The notes under the pieces: model-generated
What the model was told of the DNA's origin: nothing
Database searches by the model: none
What the model saw: only the letters and a program-made list of their open reading frames with translations
Translations under genes and position numbers: made by a program
Assembly: GCA_031826515.1 (NCBI GenBank)
Contig: CP134536.1
Location: 2,120,001-2,184,000, forward strand
DNA: 64,000 bases
Source: Flavobacteriaceae bacterium HL-DH10
GTDB lineage: Bacteria; Bacteroidota; Bacteroidia; Flavobacteriales; Flavobacteriaceae
Direction: 5' to 3'
Part shown: positions 17,731-26,948 of the stretch, in pieces
How positions within the stretch are numbered: the first letter of the stretch is position 1
Layout of the letters: every line of letters starts with the position of its first letter

Positions 17731-18366
17731 TTAGATTCTTTTAGTTTTTGCACCACTAATTTCTTTTTGCAAATGATCTAAATACAAAATACCATTTAGA
17801 TGGTCTATTTCATGCTGAAAAATAACAGAGGTGAAATCTTCAATCATTTCTGTTTTATGCTCACCTTGCATAGTATCGTATTCTATTAAAATAGCGTAAG
17901 CTCTGTTGTTAAGTGTATCCGTTCTATTTGGGATTGATAAACAACCTTCTTTACAGGTTTGTTTCTTTTTAGAATATTTTGTGATTTTTGGGTTTAAATA
18001 GACTTCAAACGGAAAGTTTTCTTTATCAAAGCGTTGTACCCAGATAATGTTTTTTAAAACACCTACTTGTGGCGCTGCGATACCAACACCCATTGATATA
18101 CTATCTCTAACGGTAGCATACAACCGTTTTACAAATGTTTGTAATATGTCATCGTTTGGATTGGATTTTATAAAAGTGCTTTTTGTTCTAAGTAATAGAG
18201 AGTCTTTTACGTTGTTAATTTTGTAGACACGCATAGGTGTTATGCTATCGGCACTCATAATCAATTTAATTTCTTCAGTAGAAAAAGAGTTTTCAATAAT
18301 ATTTTTAGTGCTAGAACAGCCAAAAATCAAAAAAAAGGAGAATATTAAAAAGATTAATTTCTTCAT
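17731..18366 (-). CDS. Peptide deformylase-like lipoprotein
   Basis: A 211-residue protein in which all three peptide deformylase motifs are intact: GVGIAAPQVG near residue 91, EGCLSIP near 139 and QHEIDHLNG near 184, giving the Cys and two His metal ligands plus the catalytic Glu. Unlike cytosolic Def it opens with MKKLIFLIFSFFLIFGCSS, a lipoprotein signal with lipobox FGC at residue 17, so it should be lipid-anchored outside the cytoplasm. A core Def is presumably elsewhere. Target is unknown; processing of exported formylated peptides is a guess. Immediately after CSS there is no acidic cluster of the Bacteroidota surface-export signal type. Confidence 0.85.
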   Translation of the reverse strand: MKKLIFLIFSFFLIFGCSSTKNIIENSFSTEEIKLIMSADSITPMRVYKINNVKDSLLLRTKSTFIKSNPNDDILQTFVKRLYATVRDSISMGVGIAAPQVGVLKNIIWVQRFDKENFPFEVYLNPKITKYSKKKQTCKEGCLSIPNRTDTLNNRAYAILIEYDTMQGEHKTEMIEDFTSVIFQHEIDHLNGILYLDHLQKEISGAKTKRI

Positions 18367-18398
18367 CTAAGTTAGATAATTAAATGTCGATTATCGAC

Positions 18399-19675
18399 TT
18401 ACCATTCATTGATTCTATTGGAATCTAATTTAATAAAAATAAAGATTAAAATAGTAAAAGCCCAAAGGCCTGAGCCACCATAGCTAAAAAGAGGTAATGG
18501 AATACCAATGGTAGGGATTAATCCCATAACCATACCTATATTTATAAGAAAGTGTATAAATACAATAGAGGCAACACCATAACCGTAAACGCGACTAAAT
18601 TGAGATTTTTGCAATTCGGCTAAATGAAGTATACGCAATAAGAGTAAAACAAAAACGATAACGACAAAAGTACTTCCTAAAAAACCCCATTCTTCGCCAA
18701 CGGTACTAAAAATATAATCGGTATGTTGTTCTGGCACAAATTTACCTGTGGTACGCGTACCTTCCATAAAACCTTTGCCGGAGAATCCGCCAGAGCTTAT
18801 CGCTTTTTCAGATTCATTTAAATTATAGGCAAATGTTTTTTTCATTTGTTGCAGTTTAGCGGGGTCTTTTTCTAAACGTAACCACAAACTTATTCTGTCT
18901 TTCTGATGGGGTTGTAATATACTTTGATAAAAGAATTTCACACCAAATGAAATAATTATTGAAACTATTAAAATGAAAATGGATTGGAGAAATGGTGGTT
19001 TTTTCTTTTGAAGAAAACGAGATCCCAAAATAAGAATAGTGGTAATGATAGAAGTTATTAATGCTCCAAATTTTAAAGATAAAAGCGATAAAATGATAAC
19101 CGAAATTCCAATAATTAGATAGTGTTTTGGTAAACCCTCTCGGTATAAAACAAAAAAGAAAGCGCCATAAACAATAGTACTACCTGTGTCATTTTGTAAC
19201 AACACTAATAGTGCAGGAGTTATAATGATAACAAATACTTGAATTTGATCTTTTAGTGATTTAATATTGGTATTTAAATCGCTAATGTATTTTGACACAG
19301 CAAGTGCTGTAGCTGTTTTTGCGAATTCACTAGGTTGAATGGTCATACCTCCTATACCGTACCATGACGTTGCGCCATTTACATTTTTACCAAATATAAA
19401 CAGCCCTACTAACGAGAGCATGGATATGATATATATAATACTGGAAAAGCGTTCATAAAATTTTGCGTCAATAGATAATAAAATAATTATTAATGCAAAC
19501 GTTAAAAAAATAAAGATAAGTTGCTTACCATAAGATTGAGAAAAATCTAAATAGTCTATAGTTTCACCTGTATGAGAAGCCGATATAATATTTAACCATC
19601 CAAAACCTACTAAAAGAAAAAAAGAATGATGGTTATCCAATCAAATTTAAAATGCCTGTTAGTTGTTCTAACCAT
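18399..19675 (-). CDS. rodA: Rod shape-determining protein RodA (SEDS glycosyltransferase), frameshifted at the N-terminus
   Basis: RodA polymerises lipid II glycan chains with PBP2. The uninterrupted frame begins only at a TTG near 19640 and lacks the first helix. In the upstream frame an ATG at 19675-19673 overlaps the stop of mrdA as TAATG and reads MVRTTNRHFKFDWITIIL, a proper RodA N-terminus. One added T in the 7-base run at 19617-19623 joins it to FFLLVGFGWLNI. So the true gene starts at 19675 and the sequence lacks one base. The rest is normal: about ten helices, SEFAKTATAL near residue 104 of the open frame, and the SEDS C-terminal segment GIPLPLFSYGGSGL. Last gene of the mreBCD-mrdA-rodA operon. 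Confidence 0.9.
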
Positions 19676-21612
19676 TAATTTTGCGGTTTATTTATTTCTT
19701 TTAAAAGGCTTTTTAGTCTATTATATTCTTGATCATCAACAATTTGTAATATTGCTTTATCATTTATATTGAAAGGTTTTCCAGAATATGGTTTAGCATA
19801 TTCATCTTCTAAGCTATGTTTTAAAATCCATTCTTCTAAATCTTTTCTAGTAATATGTCCTTTTATATGTTTTTCTATAAGTAGACTTGCCATTTTTCCA
19901 GCAAACCGACTTCCCCAATAGCCATTTTCCACAAAAACGGCAATTGCTATTTTAGGGTTGTCTTTTGGTGCAAATGCCACAAAAATAGAATGATCTGTTA
20001 GTTGTGTTCTTAGGCTATCAATAACAGCAAAGTTTTCTACAGTCCCTGTTTTTCCACAAATATCAATATCTTTTACTTGTAAAAATGACGCAGTACCCTT
20101 TTTGTAAACTTGAAGCATGCCTTCTATAACGGGTTCAAAATTTTCTTTGTCTATGGTGGTTTGCTTTGGCTTTGTAAATTGATCTGGAAGGGTTTCTCCT
20201 TTTATATCTTTTATTATGTGTGGTGTGTAATAATGACCTCTATTTGCTATAGCAGCAATCATATTTGCTAATTGTATGGGGGTTGTAGCAACTTCACCTT
20301 GTCCTATAGCATTAGAAATGGTATATGTAGAATAAAATGTTTTAGGGTAAATATGCTTATAATAATCTCGATCTGGGATCCTACCTTTTTGTCCAACAAA
20401 TAAATCGTTGTTTAAAAATTGACCTAACCCAAAACTTTTTGCATGTTTACTCCAATTATTAATACCATGTGATGCGTTGCCATCCTTATCTAAAATTTTA
20501 CGATAAGTTGTTGCGAAATATGCATTGCAGGACCTTTGAATACCTGTAATCATATTGTTTCTAGTACCGTAGTTACAATGGCATTTCATAAAACGATTAC
20601 CATATTTATAACCTTTATAGCAGGTAACTGTTTCGTTTGGAGAAATAACACCTTCTTGTAAACCAATTAGTGCATTCATTAATTTAAAAGGTGAACCAGG
20701 TTCGTATACGCCTTGTAAACTTCTATTAAAAAGTGGGTTTGCTTTATCGTCGTTATAAAGTTTTGTGAAATTTTTAGAGCGGTCTCTACCTACTAACAAG
20801 TTAGGGTCGTAGGTAGGAGCTGCAACCATAGTAAGTATTTCTCCTGTACTTGGTTCAATAGCAATGATACCACCGCGTTTATTTTGCATAAGCAATTCAC
20901 CGTATGCTTGAAGCTGTGCATCAATGGTAATGGTAATATCTTTTCCTTGTTCAGGGATGGTGTCAAATTTTCCATTTTTATAGGGACCTATATTTCTATT
21001 AAATCGGTCTTTTTGTATAAATTTAATACCTTTAGCACCACGTAATGTTTTTTCATAAGAGGCTTCAATACCTTGTCTGCCAATTAAATCGCCCATTTTG
21101 TAATAGGCATCCTTGTTAATATCTCTATTGTTTACTTCACCAATATCACCTAAAACATTAGCACCAATAGTAGTCTCATAATGTCTTAAAGAACGTTTTT
21201 GAATATAAAAGCCAGTATACTTGCGCATTTTTTCTTGTAATACGGCATAGTCTTCCTTAGAAAGTTGAGGTACAAAAACCGATGGTAATCTAGGAGAATA
21301 ATTTCTAGCTTTATTATAAGTTTTAATAAACTGATTTTTGTCAATTTTTAATAAATCACAAAACTCAAGCGTGTCTAAAGTTTCTACTTCTCGAGGAATC
21401 ACCATAACATCGTATGATGGTTCATTAGCGACTAAAAGGCTGCCGTTTCTGTCGTAAACAAAGCCTCTTTTAGGATAATCATAAACGGTTCTAATAGCAT
21501 TGTCATCATACAAACTATGCTCATCATAAGAATATATTTGTAAATAAAAGAGCCTTGATATAAATAGAAGCCCGACAAAAATTATAGAAAAGAAAAGTAA
21601 AAATTGTCTCAT
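19675..21612 (-). CDS. mrdA: Penicillin-binding protein 2 (peptidoglycan D,D-transpeptidase)
   Basis: A 645-residue class B PBP that cross-links peptidoglycan during elongation together with RodA. It has one N-terminal membrane anchor (FLLFFSIIFVGLLFISRLFY), a pedestal with RGFVYDRNGSLLV near residue 54, and the transpeptidase domain with active-site SXXK as PGSPFKLMNA near 307 and KTGT as CGKTGTVEN near 524. Its start overlaps the end of mreD by four bases and its stop overlaps the rodA start by one base, so translation is coupled along the operon. Length is as usual for flavobacterial MrdA. Confidence 0.95.
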   Translation of the reverse strand: MRQFLLFFSIIFVGLLFISRLFYLQIYSYDEHSLYDDNAIRTVYDYPKRGFVYDRNGSLLVANEPSYDVMVIPREVETLDTLEFCDLLKIDKNQFIKTYNKARNYSPRLPSVFVPQLSKEDYAVLQEKMRKYTGFYIQKRSLRHYETTIGANVLGDIGEVNNRDINKDAYYKMGDLIGRQGIEASYEKTLRGAKGIKFIQKDRFNRNIGPYKNGKFDTIPEQGKDITITIDAQLQAYGELLMQNKRGGIIAIEPSTGEILTMVAAPTYDPNLLVGRDRSKNFTKLYNDDKANPLFNRSLQGVYEPGSPFKLMNALIGLQEGVISPNETVTCYKGYKYGNRFMKCHCNYGTRNNMITGIQRSCNAYFATTYRKILDKDGNASHGINNWSKHAKSFGLGQFLNNDLFVGQKGRIPDRDYYKHIYPKTFYSTYTISNAIGQGEVATTPIQLANMIAAIANRGHYYTPHIIKDIKGETLPDQFTKPKQTTIDKENFEPVIEGMLQVYKKGTASFLQVKDIDICGKTGTVENFAVIDSLRTQLTDHSIFVAFAPKDNPKIAIAVFVENGYWGSRFAGKMASLLIEKHIKGHITRKDLEEWILKHSLEDEYAKPYSGKPFNINDKAILQIVDDQEYNRLKSLLKEINKPQN

Positions 21613-22115
21613 TTAGTTTTTCTACTAAAAATAATAGTTATTAACATGCATAATAAAATAGTAAATATACTTGAGAATAACGTTTTTTGAAGGATTAAAA
21701 TTATCTTAGAGACGCTAAATATTTCTAAATAAAATAAAACAGTATGATGTATTATTGTTAGTAATGAGATATAAACAAGTTTTGAACCAAATTCTAAATT
21801 TTCAAACTTAAGCGCATAGTTCTCATATTGAACTCCAAAAGAAAATCTTAATAATACAGGCCTGGCATATGCTATTAATACCGAAGCTGCCGCGTGAATA
21901 CCACCAGAATCTGAAAATAAATCGATAGATAAGCCTAATAAAAAGCTTAGTAAAATAAATAAAATACGATTGTTTTTAGTTGGATATAAAACAATAAATA
22001 AAACGTAAATATATGGGTTTATATAGCCTAAAAAGTTAACGTGGTTACATATTAAAACTTGAATAAGAATTAAAACAAAAAAACGGATGCTATTTATTGA
22101 AACGACACTGTTCAT
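21609..22115 (-). CDS. mreD: Rod shape-determining protein MreD
   Basis: A 168-residue integral membrane protein with about five hydrophobic helices, of the divergent MreD type found in Bacteroidota. It has NPYIYVLFIVLYP near residue 32 and a short polar DLFSDSGGIHAAAS segment near 65. It is placed exactly between mreC and mrdA, starting next to the mreC stop and overlapping the mrdA start. It helps organise the elongasome with MreB, MreC, PBP2 and RodA. The family is weakly conserved, so context carries much of the call. Confidence 0.88.
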   Translation of the reverse strand: MNSVVSINSIRFFVLILIQVLICNHVNFLGYINPYIYVLFIVLYPTKNNRILFILLSFLLGLSIDLFSDSGGIHAAASVLIAYARPVLLRFSFGVQYENYALKFENLEFGSKLVYISLLTIIHHTVLFYLEIFSVSKIILILQKTLFSSIFTILLCMLITIIFSRKTK

Positions 22116-22931
22116 TTAGTTTGTATTTAACAAGTTGGTGATTTCATCGGTGTCTAAGTTTTCTATAATATAGACATGCTCAATATTAGTCATATCGTTA
22201 AATAGTGCTACATTGATCTCATAATAATTTTCGGCAGCATCTAGTTTAAAATCTTTAATAGTACCAACAGGAATTCCTTTAGGAAAAATTGAAGAACGTC
22301 CTGAGGTAATAATTGTGTCACCTTCAATAACAGGCGCTATTTTTTCAACATCAATTAATTGAATGATGTTTGGTGATTTTCCGTTCCAAACCAAAGACCC
22401 AAAATGATTTGTTTTTTTTAATTGAACACTAATCTTACTAGTGGTGTTTAAAATAGAAACTACTGTTGCGTAATTAGAGCTTGTTTCATCAATAATGCCT
22501 AAAATACCTTTACTAGTAATAACACCAAAATCTTGCTTAATACTATCTTTTTTTCCTTTATCAATTAATAGGATATTGTTTGTTTGCGAGTAGTTGTTTC
22601 TTAAAATGTTACCTGTAATTAACTTGTAATTATTGTTAAAAGAAATACTGTCAATATAAGTAGAGTCTTTATTGTTTTTAGTATTGTATAATAATGATTT
22701 TAATTTTTTATTTTCTTCTGCCAGCAGTTCATTTTGAGACTTTAAATTAAAATAGTCTGAAATGTTATTTAAAGAATTATAGATGCCTCCAGTTAAAAAA
22801 TTAGCCGAATTTATAAATTTACTTTTGTGGTAAGAATGTGACTGAATGGTAAATAAAATAGAAATAGAAAACAGCAACAAGAATAACAAAAAGGTTTTGT
22901 TTCTTATTATAAAATTTATAATCTGTTGCAT
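22116..22931 (-). CDS. mreC: Rod shape-determining protein MreC
   Basis: A 271-residue periplasmic scaffold anchored by one N-terminal helix (KTFLLFLLLFSISILFTI). It is followed by a coiled coil (NELLAEENKKLKSLL, residues 64-78) and the beta domain with GNILRNNYSQTNNILLIDKG near 111, FGVITSKGILGI near 135 and SGRSSIFPKGIPVG near 210. These are standard MreC landmarks; MreC links MreB to PBP2. It lies 24 bases downstream of mreB and directly abuts mreD. Confidence 0.93.
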   Translation of the reverse strand: MQQIINFIIRNKTFLLFLLLFSISILFTIQSHSYHKSKFINSANFLTGGIYNSLNNISDYFNLKSQNELLAEENKKLKSLLYNTKNNKDSTYIDSISFNNNYKLITGNILRNNYSQTNNILLIDKGKKDSIKQDFGVITSKGILGIIDETSSNYATVVSILNTTSKISVQLKKTNHFGSLVWNGKSPNIIQLIDVEKIAPVIEGDTIITSGRSSIFPKGIPVGTIKDFKLDAAENYYEINVALFNDMTNIEHVYIIENLDTDEITNLLNTN

Positions 22932-22955
22932 GCGTTATTAGCCTGTTTTATGCTT

Positions 22956-23984
22956 TTATTTTATCAATACACTTTTGTATTTAGGTAGGTTTTTAAGTGT
23001 AATACCAGTACCTCTAACAACAGCCCTTAAAGGGTCTTCTGCAATGTAAACAGGTAAATCTGTTTTTTGTGATAAACGTTTATCTAAACCACGAAGCATT
23101 GAGCCTCCACCAGCTAAATAAATACCTGTATTGTAAATATCGGCAGCTAATTCTGGAGGTGTTTGCGATAGGGTTTCCATAACCGCATCTTCTATTCGTA
23201 ATATAGATTTATCTAAAGCTTTTGCAATTTCTCTATATGAGATAGATACTTGTTTTGGTTTTCCTGTTAATAAATCACGCCCTTGAACACTCATGTCTTC
23301 TGGAGGTAATTCTAAATCTTCTGTTGCGGCACCAATTTGAATTTTTATTTTTTCAGCAGTACGTTCACCAACATATAAATTATGTTGTGTTCGCATGTAG
23401 TAAACAATGTCGTTAGTAAATACGTCTCCTGCAATTTTAACCGATTTATCACATACAATACCACCAAGAGCAATTACTGCTATTTCGGTTGTACCACCTC
23501 CTATGTCAACAATCATATTTCCTTTAGGCTGCATGATATCTACCCCAATACCAATGGCCGCCGCCATAGGCTCGTGTATTAAATAAACCTCTTTACCATT
23601 AACACGCTCACAAGATTCTTTTACAGCACGCATTTCAACTTCAGTTATGCCTGATGGAATACAAACAACCATTCTTAGTGCTGGTGTAAAAAATTTCTTT
23701 TTTAAAGCAGGAATGTTTTTAATAAACATACTTATCATTTGCTCAGAAGCATCAAAATCGGCAATAACACCATCTTTTAATGGGCGAATGGTTTTAATGT
23801 TTTCATGGGTTTTTCCTTGCATTAAACTGGCCTCTTGTCCAACGGCTATTATTTTACCAGAAACTCTGTCTCTAGCAACTATAGAAGGGGAGTCAACAAC
23901 TACTTTGTCATTGTGTATTATAAGAGTATTTGCAGTACCTAAATCTATTGCAATATCTTCACTTAGGAAGTCAAAAAAGCCCAT
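22956..23984 (-). CDS. mreB: Rod shape-determining protein MreB
   Basis: A 342-residue actin homologue that positions cell-wall synthesis along the rod. Actin-fold nucleotide motifs are clear: DLGTANTLI at residues 14-22, VDIGGGTTEIAVIALGG near 160 and YLAGGGSMLRGLD near 290. The short N-terminus before the first motif (MGFFDFLSEDIAI) is usual. It is the first gene of mreB-mreC-mreD-mrdA-rodA, an order conserved in flavobacteria. On the minus strand a TACATTTA box (one mismatch to TAnnTTTG) lies about 40 bases upstream. Confidence 0.97.
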   Translation of the reverse strand: MGFFDFLSEDIAIDLGTANTLIIHNDKVVVDSPSIVARDRVSGKIIAVGQEASLMQGKTHENIKTIRPLKDGVIADFDASEQMISMFIKNIPALKKKFFTPALRMVVCIPSGITEVEMRAVKESCERVNGKEVYLIHEPMAAAIGIGVDIMQPKGNMIVDIGGGTTEIAVIALGGIVCDKSVKIAGDVFTNDIVYYMRTQHNLYVGERTAEKIKIQIGAATEDLELPPEDMSVQGRDLLTGKPKQVSISYREIAKALDKSILRIEDAVMETLSQTPPELAADIYNTGIYLAGGGSMLRGLDKRLSQKTDLPVYIAEDPLRAVVRGTGITLKNLPKYKSVLIK

Positions 23985-24124
23985 GTGCTATAAGTAAATT
24001 TTAGAGGTTTAAAAACTAATCTTGTAAATGTAATAAAAGTTGAGAAATATATTCGTTTTTATTGATATGGATATGTCTTTGAAGATTAATCTTTTAAAAA
24101 CCTGATGATTTTATCGGTTTTTTT

Positions 24125-24166
24125 ATTCTCACTTATGCTAAAAGAACATGTAGCATAAGTGAGAAT
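24125..24166. repeat. 16-bp perfect inverted repeat between purH and mreB
   Basis: ATTCTCACTTATGCTA (24125-24140) and its exact reverse complement (24151-24166) enclose a 10-base loop. No T-run follows either arm directly. A second weaker hairpin (AAAAACC with GGTTTTT, about 24096-24124) adjoins it and could end the purH transcript. Probably a terminator-like structure, but its form is unusual. Confidence 0.5.
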
Positions 24167-24185
24167 TATATTTTGGAGTGATTTA

Positions 24186-25718
24186 TTAATGTTTGAAATG
24201 ACGTGTTCCAGTCATTACCATAGCCACACCATTTTCATTACAATAATCAATGCTTAATTGGTCTTTAATAGAACCTCCTGGTTGAATAACGGCAGTAATA
24301 CCAGCGTTTTTAGCAATCTCAACGCAATCAGGAAATGGAAAAAATGCATCACTTGCCATAGCAGCACCGTTTAAATCAAATTTAAAAGTTTGTGCTTTAT
24401 GTATCGCTTGTTCTAAAGCATCAACGCGACTTGTTTGCCCTGTTCCAGCAGCAAGTAGTTGATTGTTTTTAGTCAATACAATTGTGTTAGATTTTGTATG
24501 CTTACAAATTTTTGAAGCAAAAATTAAATCGTTTAATTCGCTTTCAGTCGGATTGGTATTTGTTACATTTTTTAAACCTTCAATAGTATCTGTAACATTA
24601 TTTCTGTCTTGTAATAAAACACCATTTAAACAACTTCTAACATTCATTTTTGGCATTTCAATATCATGAAGCGTTAAAATGATTCTGTTCTTTTTGCCTT
24701 TAAGAATTTCTAAAGCATCAGCGGCATAACTAGGTGCAATTACAACTTCACAAAATAATCCATGAATTTCTTCAGCAGTAGCTAAATCAATTTCTGTATT
24801 ACTAATTAAAACACCACCAAAAGCAGATACAGGGTCGCCAGCTAATGCATCAATATAAGCTTGATGTAAAGTGTCTCTTTGAGCTAAACCACAAGCGTTA
24901 TTATGTTTTAAAATAGCAAATGTTGGGGCGTCGTTTTTAAATTCTAAAATTAAATTAACAGCAGCATCAACATCTAAAAGGTTATTATAGCTTAATTCTT
25001 TACCATGAAGTTTTGTGAAAATTTCATCAAAATTCCCAAAGAAAAAGCCTCTTTGGTGTGGGTTTTCACCGTAGCGCAACACTTTCCCTTTTGTTTCACT
25101 TATTTTTAAAGCAGCTTCATCATGGTTTTTGTTGAAGTAGTTAAAAATAGCAGTATCGTAATGAGATGATACGTTAAATGCTTTTCCAGCAAAACGTTTT
25201 CTGTTTTCTTCAGAAATACTTCCGTTATTTTCTGAAATAAGTGCTAAGAATTCAGCATAATCGTCTACCGATGATACACAAATAACATCAGCATAATTTT
25301 TAGCAGCTGCACGAATTAAAGAAATACCACCTATATCTATTTTTTCAATAATATCTTGTTCGCTAGCTCCAGAAGCTACCGTTTTTTCAAAAGGATATAA
25401 ATCTACAATAACCACATCAATCTGCGGAATGTTATATTCAGCTAATTCGGCAATATCACCATCATGATTTTGTCTGTTTAAAATACCACCAAAAACTTTT
25501 GGGTGTAATGTTTTTACACGACCACCAAGTATAGAAGGGTATGAGGTCACATCTTCTACAGGAACAACTTTTATGCCTAAATCGTTAATGAATTTTTCGG
25601 TTCCACCAGTAGAATAAATGGTTACACCTTGTTTGTCTAGTTCTTTTACAATAGGCTCTAACCCCTCTTTACTAAATACCGAAATTAATGCCGATTTAAT
25701 GGTTTTTTCGTTGCTCAT
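24186..25718 (-). CDS. purH: Bifunctional AICAR formyltransferase / IMP cyclohydrolase
   Basis: A 510-residue enzyme for the last two steps of IMP synthesis. The N-terminal MGS-like cyclohydrolase domain has ALISVFSKEGLEPIV near residue 9, YSTGGTEKFI near 34, TLHPKVFGGIL near 69 and DLYPFEKTV near 106. The C-terminal AICAR transformylase has RYGENPHQRG near 217, the catalytic KHNNACG near 276 and SDAFFPFPD near 450, ending MTGTRHFKH. The ATG at 25718 (MSNEKTIKSALI) is chosen; an in-frame ATG at 25766 overlaps a TAnnTTTG promoter box and would add 16 residues that do not belong to the family. Confidence 0.96.
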   Translation of the reverse strand: MSNEKTIKSALISVFSKEGLEPIVKELDKQGVTIYSTGGTEKFINDLGIKVVPVEDVTSYPSILGGRVKTLHPKVFGGILNRQNHDGDIAELAEYNIPQIDVVIVDLYPFEKTVASGASEQDIIEKIDIGGISLIRAAAKNYADVICVSSVDDYAEFLALISENNGSISEENRKRFAGKAFNVSSHYDTAIFNYFNKNHDEAALKISETKGKVLRYGENPHQRGFFFGNFDEIFTKLHGKELSYNNLLDVDAAVNLILEFKNDAPTFAILKHNNACGLAQRDTLHQAYIDALAGDPVSAFGGVLISNTEIDLATAEEIHGLFCEVVIAPSYAADALEILKGKKNRIILTLHDIEMPKMNVRSCLNGVLLQDRNNVTDTIEGLKNVTNTNPTESELNDLIFASKICKHTKSNTIVLTKNNQLLAAGTGQTSRVDALEQAIHKAQTFKFDLNGAAMASDAFFPFPDCVEIAKNAGITAVIQPGGSIKDQLSIDYCNENGVAMVMTGTRHFKH

Positions 25719-25763
25719 TTTGTTGTGTTCTATTTTTAAGGATGTGAAATTTGCAATTATTTG

Positions 25764-25771
25764 CAAAAGTA
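25764..25771 (-). promoter_or_regulatory. -7 promoter element of purH (TACTTTTG)
   Basis: The minus strand reads TACTTTTG, an exact TAnnTTTG match, 46 bases before the purH ATG at 25718. A TTG -33 box is not evident. Confidence 0.5.
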
Positions 25772-25850
25772 CTTATTTACTTTAAAAAAGGAGCTTAGAT
25801 TCGTTAAAAAAGAGGGCGTTTTTTTAACTAAAATAAAGAGTTGTTAACAA

Positions 25851-26306
25851 CTATAATATTTTAGCAACTTCAGCGCAAACAAATTCTAAAAAGCGTTCAT
25901 CTTCTTTGGTGAATGGGTCTGGGGTGTTAGAGTCGATATCTATTTGTCCAATATTTTCACCATTCACAAAAACAGGAACTACTATTTCAGCTTTAACGGT
26001 AATACTACAGGCAATATAATTATCTTGAGCAGATACATCGGGCACTACAAAGTTTTTATTGCTTACAGCCACTTGTCCGCAAATACCTTTCCCAAACGGA
26101 ATTACAGTATGGTCTGTTGGTTCTCCTACATAAGGACCTAAAAGAAGTTCTTCTTTTAACCCATTTCTAAAATAAAATCCCACCCAATTGTAGTACGCTA
26201 CATGTTTTTCTAACAATTCACAAATATTTAAAAGGCGTTCGTTTATTGTCTTTTCTGTTTGAAAAACAATCGTTTCAATTTGTGGTTTTAGAGTTTCAAA
26301 AATCAT
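25851..26306 (-). CDS. msrC: Free methionine-(R)-sulfoxide reductase, GAF domain
   Basis: A single-GAF-domain protein of 151 residues, the size of fRMsr, which reduces free Met-R-sulfoxide. It contains YNWVGFYF near residue 39, FGKGICGQVAV near 71 and NYIACSITVKAEIVVPVF near 97, holding two of the redox cysteines, and IGQIDIDSNTPDPFT near 122. Other GAF proteins lack these Cys positions, so function is well supported. Monocistronic, divergent from the exosortase gene. Confidence 0.88.
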   Translation of the reverse strand: MIFETLKPQIETIVFQTEKTINERLLNICELLEKHVAYYNWVGFYFRNGLKEELLLGPYVGEPTDHTVIPFGKGICGQVAVSNKNFVVPDVSAQDNYIACSITVKAEIVVPVFVNGENIGQIDIDSNTPDPFTKEDERFLEFVCAEVAKIL

Positions 26307-26396
26307 ATAACTAAAAGTTTTGGTAAAAGTATTTAAAAAGCTGTAATTTCGATATTCAGTTTTAATAAATTTAACAACTAGAATATATAAGTTTTT

Positions 26397-26948
26397 TTGA
26401 AGTTACTCTTTATAAAATACAAATTGATTATAAAATTTATACTTACTTTTTTAGTGGTATATATCTCTTTCTCTGTGTTGTATAAATTTTATTTGGAATA
26501 TTCGGGTGGTTTCAAATTTCATCCAGATTACATGACGTATTTGGTTTCGAAACAAAGTGAAGCTTTGTTAGATACGTTTGGTTATAACGCACAAGTTCTA
26601 CCACATCCTAACGAACCCTCTATAAAACTTATGGTTAATGGAAAATATTTAGCTAGAATTGTTGAAGGCTGTAATGCTATTAGCGTTATTATTTTGTTTA
26701 TGTCGTTTATAATTGCTTTTTCTGGGAAACTGAGAACTACTTTTTTTTATATACTTTCTGGAAGTATAATAATTTATTCAGTTAACTTATTACGTATTGC
26801 TGTTTTGAGTATAGGGTTATATCATTATCCACAACATTCAGAATTTTTACATACGGTTGTTTTTCCTGCTATTATATATGGTATGGTGTTTTTATTATGG
26901 ATTTTTTGGGTGAATCGCTTCTCTAAATTGAATAATAAGCATGAATAA
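26397..26948 (+). CDS. xrtF: Exosortase family protein XrtF
   Basis: A 183-residue integral membrane cysteine protease/transpeptidase of the short exosortase F type. The proposed catalytic residues are visible: Cys in IVEGCNAISVIILF near residue 90, Arg in SVNLLRIAVLSI near 129 and His in SEFLHTVVFPAIIYG near 152. Several hydrophobic helices surround them. The start is a TTG at 26397 because an in-frame TAA lies three codons upstream and no ATG precedes the first helix; this agrees with the usual MKxLL opening. It overlaps the next gene by eight bases. Its sorted substrates are not in the window. Confidence 0.87.
   Translation: MKLLFIKYKLIIKFILTFLVVYISFSVLYKFYLEYSGGFKFHPDYMTYLVSKQSEALLDTFGYNAQVLPHPNEPSIKLMVNGKYLARIVEGCNAISVIILFMSFIIAFSGKLRTTFFYILSGSIIIYSVNLLRIAVLSIGLYHYPQHSEFLHTVVFPAIIYGMVFLLWIFWVNRFSKLNNKHE

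Noticed and set aside
17731-18366. Ordinary cytosolic peptide deformylase (def)
   Set aside because: The lipoprotein signal peptide and lipobox are unambiguous, so the housekeeping symbol was not assigned.
25719-25766. Longer purH N-terminus from ATG 25766
   Set aside because: It overlaps the TACTTTTG promoter element and extends beyond the conserved family start.
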